Shown: positions 23,992 through 31,483 of the stretch, piece by piece
How positions within the stretch are numbered: position 1 is the stretch's first letter
How the letters are laid out: every line of letters begins with the position of its first letter
Assembly: GCA_012518115.1 (NCBI GenBank)
Contig: JAAYTD010000022.1
Span: forward strand, 1 to 51,527
Source: Ignavibacteria bacterium
GTDB lineage: Bacteria; Bacteroidota; Ignavibacteria; Kapaibacteriales; UBA2268
DNA length: 51,527 nt
Direction: 5' to 3'
Program-made: the position numbers and the translations under genes
Notes under the pieces: generated by a model
Seen by the model: only the letters and a program-made list of their open reading frames with translations
What the model was told of the DNA's origin: nothing
The model's database searches: none

Positions 23992-23999
23992 TATTTTTG
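23992..23999 (+). promoter_or_regulatory. Probable -7 box of the ABC-2 permease gene
   Basis: TATTTTTG matches TAnnTTTG, 41 bases before the start; no good -33 TTTG is seen. Confidence 0.45.
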
Positions 24000-24040
24000 T
24001 AGCTGATTTCTTATTTAATTAAAGTAATTATAAAAGATTT

Positions 24041-25354
24041 ATGAAAAATAAAAAACCAAGATCAAAAATATTGATAATTATAGAGCATGAATATATTAGT
24101 AAAATAAAAACAAAAGGTTTTATTATAGGAACAATAATTGCTCCTATAGCTCTTGCACTACTTATAGCTATTCCGGCGGCAGTAACATATTTCTCTATGG
24201 AAGCTGAGTCATCTGATGAAAAAATAGCTATAGTTGATAAAACGGGTGCAGAAATAGCAAAAAAACTAATAGAAGAAAATTCTAAACGATATATAGAATT
24301 AAGTGAAAGTGAAGATGTGATACAGGAAAAAATTCTTGCAAAAGAAATTGGTGGAGCTCTACTTCTTTCTGAAAATTCGCTTTCTGAAGGTAGCGCTAAA
24401 ATTTTTACAAGTGAAGAAACAGGACTTAAATTTGTTGACGACATTAAAAATAAAGTCAATAGCTTAATAAAAGATAGAAGATTGAAAGATGCAGGTATTT
24501 CTCAAGAAACTATAGACTTAGTTGATTCTTCCGTTAAATTTGAAACGGTAAAAGTAACAAAAGAAGGAGTAGAAGAAGATAATTCTGAAATAATGTCTTT
24601 CTTAAGCTATATTTTAGCTTTAGCAATGTATGGTCTTATGTTTCTATATGGCTCGCAAGTTATGCAAGGAGTTGTAGAAGAAAAAACAAATCGCGTTATA
24701 GAAATACTAGCTTCCTCTGCTAAACCTTTTGAAATTATGTTCGGCAAAGTTATAGGAATTGGTGCTGTCGGATTAACGCAAGTTCTATTTTGGATAATTT
24801 TAGCAGGTCTTTTAATGACAGGAATAGGATATTTTGCAGGTTCTGCTGTACTGTCAGAAAGTGTTGCTTCAAATCAAATGGTTGATTCTAATATGATGGA
24901 GCTAGCCTCGCAAAGTAGTTTCAGTTTACCAAGTATATCGCCTTGGTTAATTGTTTCTTTTGTTGTATATTTTTTGCTCGGCTACTTTCTCTATGCAACT
25001 CTTTTTGCGGCAATAGGCGCTACTGTTGATCAAATGCAAGATGCAAACAGTATATCTGGTCCAGTTTCTTTGCTGATAATAATTCCGATTTTGTTTATTC
25101 CTAATATTATGGTCAATCCTGAAGGGATATTAGCAGTAGTTTTGTCGCTAATTCCGTTCTTCACGCCTATATTGATGATAGCAAGATTAGCTTCTATAGC
25201 TGTTCCTCTTTGGCAAGTTATTTTATCGTATGTGCTGATGATTCTAACTTTCTTCTTATGTTTGAAATTTGCTGCAAAAATTTATAAAATAGCTATGCTG
25301 AAATATGGAAAGAAACCAACATTCAAAGATATTGTTGAATGGGTTAGAATGTAA
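24041..25354 (+). CDS. ABC-2 type transporter permease, NatB/YhaP-like
   Basis: A 437-residue membrane subunit of an ABC exporter. One transmembrane helix near residues 25-50 (FIIGTIIAPIALALLIAIPA) is followed by a large extracytoplasmic domain (about 52-180). A cluster of five or more helices comes at about 185-425, including FLSYILALAMYGLMFLYGSQ, the family motif GVVEEKTNRVIEILASSAKP, and WLIVSFVVYFLLGYFLYATL. This layout is that of the Na+-efflux-type NatB permeases. The substrate cannot be inferred. The ATPase partner gene, usually just upstream, is absent: cheW and its small neighbours lie there in the other orientation. Confidence 0.88.
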   Translation: MKNKKPRSKILIIIEHEYISKIKTKGFIIGTIIAPIALALLIAIPAAVTYFSMEAESSDEKIAIVDKTGAEIAKKLIEENSKRYIELSESEDVIQEKILAKEIGGALLLSENSLSEGSAKIFTSEETGLKFVDDIKNKVNSLIKDRRLKDAGISQETIDLVDSSVKFETVKVTKEGVEEDNSEIMSFLSYILALAMYGLMFLYGSQVMQGVVEEKTNRVIEILASSAKPFEIMFGKVIGIGAVGLTQVLFWIILAGLLMTGIGYFAGSAVLSESVASNQMVDSNMMELASQSSFSLPSISPWLIVSFVVYFLLGYFLYATLFAAIGATVDQMQDANSISGPVSLLIIIPILFIPNIMVNPEGILAVVLSLIPFFTPILMIARLASIAVPLWQVILSYVLMILTFFLCLKFAAKIYKIAMLKYGKKPTFKDIVEWVRM

Positions 25355-25385
25355 GTTTGGTAAAAAAATAGTATTTTTTAAAATT

Positions 25386-25678
25386 AAGGGGAATTTGCTA
25401 ACTTCACTGAACGGAAAAATTCTCCTCTTGAGAGGAGTACCTGCGAAGCAGGGGAGGTGTGGTAATAGACTACCCCGTCCGGCTTCGCCGTCCACCCCTT
25501 CTGAGAAGGGGAATTTACTAACTTCGCTGAACGGAAAATTCTCCTCTTGAGCGGAGTACCTGCGAAGCAGGGGAGGTGTGGTTATTTGGTCGTTGAGCGG
25601 AGCCGAAACGACTATCCCGTCAAGCTTCGTAGGGCGTGTCCGCGACACGCCCCGACATTCGTTCAAAGGGGAATTTTA
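25386..25678 (+). repeat. Repeat cluster: tail of A, C1-A7-C2-D4-A8
   Basis: Two direct copies of a unit of about 78 bp (25386-25463 and 25507-25583) contain GGGGAATTT, CTAACTTC, CTGAACGGAAAA and a CTCCTCTTGAG...GGAG hairpin, then ACCTGCGAAGCAGGGGAGGT. Module A copy 7 (25468-25517) lies between them. Module D copy 4 (25589-25612, arms GTCGTT/AACGAC) joins module A copy 8 (25609-25678), which contains a nested GGGCGTGTCC/GACACGCCC palindrome. Open frames across this stretch are repeat-derived, not genes. Confidence 0.85.
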
Positions 25679-25715
25679 AAAACATCCCATAAATCTTATT
25701 CCATACAAAAAATTC

Positions 25716-25747
25716 TTTGGAATTTGTATTTTTATTTTGTAGTTTTG
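25716..25747 (+). promoter_or_regulatory. Promoter of the 1250-residue secreted-protein operon
   Basis: TTTG (25716-25719), 20 bases, TAGTTTTG (25740-25747), matching TTTG/TAnnTTTG. A 5' UTR of about 70 bases follows. Confidence 0.6.
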
Positions 25748-25819
25748 TTATATAGTGGTAATGCGAACATAAAATAGTTCCAACAATATAAATTTTTTAC
25801 AACTAAAAAAGGGAACCTT

Positions 25820-28800
25820 ATGAGAGAGACTTTTTATTCAATGAAAAAGGTGCTGTATTTATTTTTTCTATGCACTTTTTTCTTATCTTTTGAGGTAGAA
25901 GCTGAAGAAGTCTTTAAGCCTTTAGGTGTTTCTGGTAGGAAAGACGTTAGTACTGCAGTTCAATTGCGGTTCCGTTCTCTTTATCCTCTAAATTTACCTG
26001 AAAGTATGCAGACATCTCCACATTGCAAAAATTCAGATGGCGAGTTAATCCGTCCACGCTTTTATTTGCTACTGACAGATAATTTACCTCTTCCTTCTGA
26101 TGTTTATTTTACTAATTACGTAGTTCCGTGCCGACTTTTTGTAGGCGATTCTAACTTGATAACGATAGTTCCGTTAGAGCCTTTGAAACACAACAGAAGC
26201 TACAGCGTTTGTTTTTATGAATTTCCACTTCTAAAACCTGACGTTAATGCTCCGAATGGCTTTAGCGACACAACTATTACCACAGAATTTATTGATCTTT
26301 TTACTACTATTGATTATCCAACACACGTTGTAAACACTTCTTTTCAAAAAACACAAGATATTGTTTGGACTAAAAATGAGAGTATAGATGTTTATTTTAA
26401 CAAAGCTATTCATCCTCGTTTAGATAAGCTAGCTGATATGTTCAAGCTATATAAAATTAATGGTTCTTCCTACAAAAAAGATAGCTTAGTTTTTGACGTT
26501 GAAGAAGTTCCAACGGATATAGCTTTAGTAGATGACAATAGAACTGTAAGAATATCTTTGCGTGATGTTTTTTATGAGTATGGCAAAAACTATTATTTAG
26601 ATACTCATTTAGAGCATTATTTAGGCGAAACTTCTTTCAATCGTAGCTATCCTTTCCGTGTTGCAGAGGGCGTAGTAGTTGATGTAGATCCTTACACTCC
26701 TAATGGAACTTTACCTTCTTATTGTATTAATGCAGGTTTTGGTGGTTATCGCAAGTATAATATGGGAGATACGGCGAGATTAGCTTTGCCTAACATAGCA
26801 TACACTTATTATTTAGCTGCTTGGGAATTGCCGGAAGGTTTGTCAGGTGATGTTCTTCACTCGGGCAAAGAGTTACGATTAATTTTTGATGAGAATAATT
26901 TTTTTAGTAATGCTAAAGCTAATCCTGCAATGAAGAATGCTGTTGGTTTGACTATAAAAGCGCGCTACGAGCTCAATCCTATAGATACTTTAGTTATTAG
27001 CATTGCGGAAAATTCTGCATTAGCTTCTATAGATTCTGCATACAAAAGTAGATTTATAGTAAAAAATTGTACAGAGAAATTATCAGACAGCGTTTTTACT
27101 TATTTTAGATATTCGTATGCACCTCTTATTGTTGAATATGATTTTTCTTCATTTTCTTCACAGTCAAAAGCTTTAGCTACTAATTTTTATGATATTAGTG
27201 GTTCATCTCTTGGCGATACGAGTGGTGCAGTAGTCTTACATAGAAATTTACCACCAACAGACAATAGTGGCGTCAGTTATAACTTACTAGCTTCTACTTC
27301 AACAGGTTCTATAGCTATTAACGTGTCTGGTAGCAACATAAAAAATGGCGGTACTGCCAAGATAGCTTGTAAAACGAAGATAGAAGAGCCTGTTGCTTGT
27401 AATTCTTATAGCTATAATGCTTGTTTTGTTTTAAGCGGTAACAAGGAAAGAGAATTTGAAGCTACAGTAAAAGCAAATCCTTGTGATTTACTTGTTGATA
27501 ATATTACAATAAATGGCAAGAGTTTAAAACTAGATCCTTCTAACAAGCTTACTAACACAGTAAGCGCTAGTGATCGCGAAGTACTATTCTCTGTATCTTT
27601 AAATAATACTGATTATGAGATTTATTCTATAGGCACAAAACTTGGCAATGATTATTGCAAGTTAGATAACAAGGCTGTTTGCAAACATTACGATGGAAAT
27701 GATATGTATAGAGATTATAATTTATCGGGCTTTTCATCTGTTGCAGGCAAACTAAAAGTTAGCCATGATGCTTGTCAGAACACTTTATATGTTTATGTTA
27801 GACGTAAGATAGTAAAATTTGATTTTGAATTTTATATTGATAATTCCCCAAGTAAAGCAAGAGAAGTTCCTGCTTTTGATGTTGCTCATTTGAAATTTTT
27901 TGATTTATCACCACTAAATTTGCATAATTACAAATTTAGTAAAGAGAATCCTACAGTACTTTATGATATTTACAGACGTTATGAACCTGATTATATGAAA
28001 GTATGGGATTATGGTCCTGAACATAAAACGGTTGAAATTCCATGCAGAGAAAAGAGTGCAGTTTATTATTTTTCGGGCGAAAGTTTTAAATTTTATCCAT
28101 ATTTTATGGAAAATTCAGGTTATAGTTTGTATTACTATGCTCAAGAACCTATTCATAAGAGCAATCGTGTTGGCGATACTATTTATATAACTAATCTACG
28201 TGCTGCGGATAAAAATATTATTGGTGTTGGAAAAAGCTTCAAATTAGATTTTATAGGAGTTGATAATTATACAGAAGATGCAAACAAAATGACAAATTAT
28301 TTTAGAGTATCTGAAACCACTAATAACAAAGAATATGAAGTATGGAATAGCGAGTTCTTATCAAATCCAGATAATGGTGCAGGATTACTTACTTTGTGTG
28401 GTGCTGATCCAATACATAATCACACAACAAGCCTTAGCTTTGTATTTTCTGAAGATTATGATATAAATAGTTTTGTAAAAAACGTTAGAATAGCTGATAA
28501 AAAATCAACTAGCAGAAATGTACGAGCTGATAGCTGTCAACTTGATAGATATCCTTTAGTTTATGATCCTACGTATTCATATTCTAGTAATTATAATGTT
28601 ATATCGCGACATAACAATACCATAGATGTAGAATTATTCAATACTAAGCCTTCTTATAATAATCCTAGAGGTTTTCATCAAATGTGTAACTTGCAATTAT
28701 TTGATATTATAATTGACAATACGGCTACCGGAGGTATACGATCTGCTAATGATAGTACAAAAACTTTATCTAATATAGATAAAACGAAAGAAAAGGTTTT

Positions 28801-29572
28801 TACTATTAGCACAGTTTCACCGTCTATATCAATATTAACGTATTATTTCGCTAATATAGACTATAAGGACAAAGGTGATCATAACGATGAGCCTAAAGTT
28901 TATGTGTATAATTTTACTATAGCAGATATAATAAATGAAATAACAAATAAACAATATTCTGTTTTAACAGATTTTTATCCAATAGTAGGTTATATAGCTA
29001 TGCCAATAGATCCGAATAAATTACACACACCTTATAAAAACAAATTTTTCGGTTATCGTTCAAGTAGACGACTTTTTAATAATCAACGGATTTTACATAC
29101 TTATCATTGGATAGATAAAGATGACCTTGATAATGATTGCGAAATTAATAGTGGTGCAATTGCTAAAAAATTATCAACGAAAGCTTATTCGTTAAATCAA
29201 AAAGCCGAGAAAACTAGTGCTTTTGCATTTAAAGATACGATGCAGGATATAATTACTAGTGAAGTAAAAAAAGAATTTGAAGGTAGCAGTTGTGCTAGTA
29301 ATGATCTAATGGGTTTTAATACTATGTATCTTACAAAATATCCTGATATAAAAAATCTTAATAGTATGTTTTCGTATTCTTGGTATAATGGTGAATTGGA
29401 AAAACAGAACTGGGAATTGTGGGGAGCTGGTGTTTTATACAAAAGTGTTGAACGCAAATCTTACAGTTCAAAATTTGAAGTATACAGAGATGCAACAAAG
29501 AGAATTATATTAATTCCTCAATCACCGAATTTTTTCACAGCAATAGAAATAACATTAGGAATAGGAGGCTAA
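25820..29572 (+). CDS. Very large secreted protein with Ig-like domains
   Basis: A 1250-residue protein of unknown function. A second ATG at 25841 would open directly on the signal peptide MKKVLYLFFLCTFFLSF (cleavage near VEA/EEVF), so either start is possible. The first 300 residues contain two segments like bacterial Ig-like (Big_5/SbsA) domains, for example FKPLGVSGRKDVSTAVQLRF and ESIDVYFNKAIHPRLDK. The rest is beta-rich, with many Tyr, Asn and about 20 Cys, suggesting disulfides outside the cell. The C-terminus (AIEITLGIGG) shows no T9SS sorting domain. The gene for a small T9SS protein begins 3 bases after the stop, so the two are co-translated and may work together. Confidence 0.8.
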   Translation: MRETFYSMKKVLYLFFLCTFFLSFEVEAEEVFKPLGVSGRKDVSTAVQLRFRSLYPLNLPESMQTSPHCKNSDGELIRPRFYLLLTDNLPLPSDVYFTNYVVPCRLFVGDSNLITIVPLEPLKHNRSYSVCFYEFPLLKPDVNAPNGFSDTTITTEFIDLFTTIDYPTHVVNTSFQKTQDIVWTKNESIDVYFNKAIHPRLDKLADMFKLYKINGSSYKKDSLVFDVEEVPTDIALVDDNRTVRISLRDVFYEYGKNYYLDTHLEHYLGETSFNRSYPFRVAEGVVVDVDPYTPNGTLPSYCINAGFGGYRKYNMGDTARLALPNIAYTYYLAAWELPEGLSGDVLHSGKELRLIFDENNFFSNAKANPAMKNAVGLTIKARYELNPIDTLVISIAENSALASIDSAYKSRFIVKNCTEKLSDSVFTYFRYSYAPLIVEYDFSSFSSQSKALATNFYDISGSSLGDTSGAVVLHRNLPPTDNSGVSYNLLASTSTGSIAINVSGSNIKNGGTAKIACKTKIEEPVACNSYSYNACFVLSGNKEREFEATVKANPCDLLVDNITINGKSLKLDPSNKLTNTVSASDREVLFSVSLNNTDYEIYSIGTKLGNDYCKLDNKAVCKHYDGNDMYRDYNLSGFSSVAGKLKVSHDACQNTLYVYVRRKIVKFDFEFYIDNSPSKAREVPAFDVAHLKFFDLSPLNLHNYKFSKENPTVLYDIYRRYEPDYMKVWDYGPEHKTVEIPCREKSAVYYFSGESFKFYPYFMENSGYSLYYYAQEPIHKSNRVGDTIYITNLRAADKNIIGVGKSFKLDFIGVDNYTEDANKMTNYFRVSETTNNKEYEVWNSEFLSNPDNGAGLLTLCGADPIHNHTTSLSFVFSEDYDINSFVKNVRIADKKSTSRNVRADSCQLDRYPLVYDPTYSYSSNYNVISRHNNTIDVELFNTKPSYNNPRGFHQMCNLQLFDIIIDNTATGGIRSANDSTKTLSNIDKTKEKVFTISTVSPSISILTYYFANIDYKDKGDHNDEPKVYVYNFTIADIINEITNKQYSVLTDFYPIVGYIAMPIDPNKLHTPYKNKFFGYRSSRRLFNNQRILHTYHWIDKDDLDNDCEINSGAIAKKLSTKAYSLNQKAEKTSAFAFKDTMQDIITSEVKKEFEGSSCASNDLMGFNTMYLTKYPDIKNLNSMFSYSWYNGELEKQNWELWGAGVLYKSVERKSYSSKFEVYRDATKRIILIPQSPNFFTAIEITLGIGG

Positions 29573-29575
29573 ACA

Positions 29576-30217
29576 ATGAAAAAGCAAATTATAATCATAT
29601 TGATGTTTTTATCAATAAGCGGTATAGCTGTTAGCAGTTATATTATTCCGTCGGGAGGTTTTGACGGCAAGGCATGGTATCGTGGAAGCGAGCAATATAT
29701 TTCTTGGACAACATATTTTATAGACACGACTAGAAACATAGATATTTTACTTTGGAATGCAGATTCATCAAGTTTTAGCACAATAGCTACGCATGTTCCT
29801 GCATCTGGTGGTTATTATTTTTGGACAATACCGAGTGAGCACGCCATAGGCAATCATTTTAGGGTTAAAGTAATGTATTCGGACAATTACAAACCTGATT
29901 TTAGCCTTATGAGCGCGGACTTTTTCTCAATTGAAGAAGCTATAAAAGATACTACGATTGAAATTCATCTTTTAGAACAAAATCCTAGTATTACTATTTA
30001 TCCTAATCCAGCAACAAATGAAATTCTTGTCGAAAGCAAGCATAAATTTTTTGCATTTGAAATTATATCTGTTGACGGGAAAATACTTAGAGTAGAAAAC
30101 TTTCCTTTTACTACACAGAAAACTATTAGCTTAGTGAACCTTGCTTCAGGTAAATATATACTTCGTGTAAAATTTTTCGGTTCTGCAGTTGTTGAACATT
30201 TAATTATAGTAAGATAA
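29576..30217 (+). CDS. Small T9SS protein with a Kre9/KNH-like (Ser-Thr-rich family) domain
   Basis: A 213-residue protein. A signal peptide (about 1-20) is followed by one domain, about residues 22-122, with the pattern of the Kre9/KNH family: GGFDGKAWYRGSEQYISWTT, then IDILLWNADS, VPASGGYYFWTIPS and NHFRVKVMYSDN. The last 75 residues are a type A T9SS sorting domain (ITIYPNPATNEILVESKHKF, SLVNLASGKYILRVKFF). GGAGG at the end of the preceding gene, 7 bases before the ATG, is a strong Shine-Dalgarno and indicates coupled translation. It may provide the sorting signal or an anchor for the large upstream protein, which has none; this is inference. Confidence 0.85.
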   Translation: MKKQIIIILMFLSISGIAVSSYIIPSGGFDGKAWYRGSEQYISWTTYFIDTTRNIDILLWNADSSSFSTIATHVPASGGYYFWTIPSEHAIGNHFRVKVMYSDNYKPDFSLMSADFFSIEEAIKDTTIEIHLLEQNPSITIYPNPATNEILVESKHKFFAFEIISVDGKILRVENFPFTTQKTISLVNLASGKYILRVKFFGSAVVEHLIIVR

Positions 30218-30296
30218 TTTTGTCTGCACTGTGATTTATGTGATTTGTATGATTATTATGATTTTTTAAATTCCACTTGCCTGAATGTTAGGCTGC

Positions 30297-30531
30297 AAAT
30301 TCCCCCTCGGGACGAAGGGGTGTCAAGCGCTAGCTTGACGGGGTAGTCTATTAAAAAAATTAACTACAAACCCCGTAGGGGTGAAATTATTATAGAAAAA
30401 TAATGCACAAAGAAAACAAACCCCGTAGGGGTGACACTAGCGCTTTCGTTACGGCTAATTAAAAATGTCACCCCTACGGGGTTTTATCAAAATTTGGCTT
30501 TTCATAATGCTATAATAATGTCATCCCTACG
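30297..30531. repeat. Composite repeat, inverted A9 with four B modules
   Basis: Module A copy 9 lies on the minus strand (30297-30351). It is followed by two plus-strand B units (30368, 30418) and two minus-strand B units (30461-30485, 30506-30531). The middle B units form a perfect 19-bp inverted repeat (30418-30436 and 30466-30484) with a 29-base loop. Read on the minus strand, 30531 down to about 30455 matches the B-B spacing at 22572. The element fills the gap between convergent genes; no gene was seen in 30218-30604. Confidence 0.85.
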
Positions 30532-30604
30532 TTCCTTGGTATTATGTATTAGTTCAACTTAGTTCAACAATTGCCGACTGCCTTTTGTCCCTTCAGTTTA
30601 CTTA

Positions 30605-31267
30605 TTAATTGCCTACATCACCGTGTTTTACTGTTGGCAATTGAATTTTATACTTAGTAACAACAAGTCTTATAAGTATTACAGTTGAAGCTGAAATAAT
30701 ACTTATTACAGCATGGTCAATATCGAGCCAATCGCATAATGCAAATACAAGCCCGCCGATAATACAAGCTACTGCATATATATCTCTACGTAATATAAGT
30801 GGCGTTTCGTTAATTAAAACATCTCTAATTAAACCTCCAACCGAGCCTGTAATCGTTCCCATAATTATGGCAACCCAAAACGGATAGTTTGCAACTAAAG
30901 TTTTTTCTATTCCAACCACTACAAATAATCCGAGACCGATAGCGTCGAATAAAAACAAAGTCTTATTCAGTCTGAAAATGAATTTTTTGAGAAAAAGAAA
31001 TGATAGCAAAGCTACAGCCGTAACTATTAAATAGGAACTATTTAACATCCAAAATGGTGTTACACCTAATAATAAATCGCGAGTTGTTCCACCACCAATA
31101 GCAGTAACAAGCCCGACAACATAAGCTCCAAACCAATCGAATTCTTTTTCGGCAGCTAGTCTTATTCCGCTTAAAGCAAATGCAAAAGTTCCTGCATGGT
31201 CTAACAATTCAACAAAATTATTTCTAATATAATCTAATAATGGTATTTCAAATAATATTTCAAACAT
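30605..31267 (-). CDS. TRIC/YicG-type cation channel family protein
   Basis: A 220-residue membrane protein made of two repeats of a three-helix unit plus one more helix, the layout of the bacterial TRIC (UPF0126, YicG) family. Each repeat carries its glycine-rich signature: IGGGTTRDLLLGVTPFWML in the first and SVGGLIRDVLINETPLILRR in the second. The helices are long and hydrophobic (LLDHAGTFAFALSGIRLA, LFLFDAIGLGLFVVVGIE). Members form trimeric K+/cation channels; the physiological role in bacteria is uncertain. TATATTTG at 31342-31349 (minus strand) gives it its own promoter. Confidence 0.92.
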   Translation of the reverse strand: MFEILFEIPLLDYIRNNFVELLDHAGTFAFALSGIRLAAEKEFDWFGAYVVGLVTAIGGGTTRDLLLGVTPFWMLNSSYLIVTAVALLSFLFLKKFIFRLNKTLFLFDAIGLGLFVVVGIEKTLVANYPFWVAIIMGTITGSVGGLIRDVLINETPLILRRDIYAVACIIGGLVFALCDWLDIDHAVISIISASTVILIRLVVTKYKIQLPTVKHGDVGN

Positions 31268-31341
31268 ATTTTTATAAATTTATTGTTTGTAAGTCTTTTT
31301 TATTATTGCGTCTTGAGTTCATTTTGCTGTTTAAAATTTTG

Positions 31342-31349
31342 CAAATATA
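31342..31349 (-). promoter_or_regulatory. Probable -7 box for the TRIC-family gene
   Basis: TATATTTG on the minus strand, with TTTG further upstream at non-ideal spacing. It lies in the 216-base gap between two minus-strand genes. Confidence 0.5.
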
Positions 31350-31483
31350 CAACAAACTTATGTCAAATAAAAAGACATTTAAATGTTTTATTCTACGTTT
31401 ATAATTTTGTTAAGTTTATGCAATTTGAAGGAAAAGTAAATTATAGCAACATTTGTTTCGTCCTAAAAAATGGATACTATTTC

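Noticed and set aside
25256-25777. Several overlapping open frames on both strands
   Set aside because: They run through repeat modules A, C and D, whose sequence is also found in other gaps in other frames. They have no family resemblance and no start signals.
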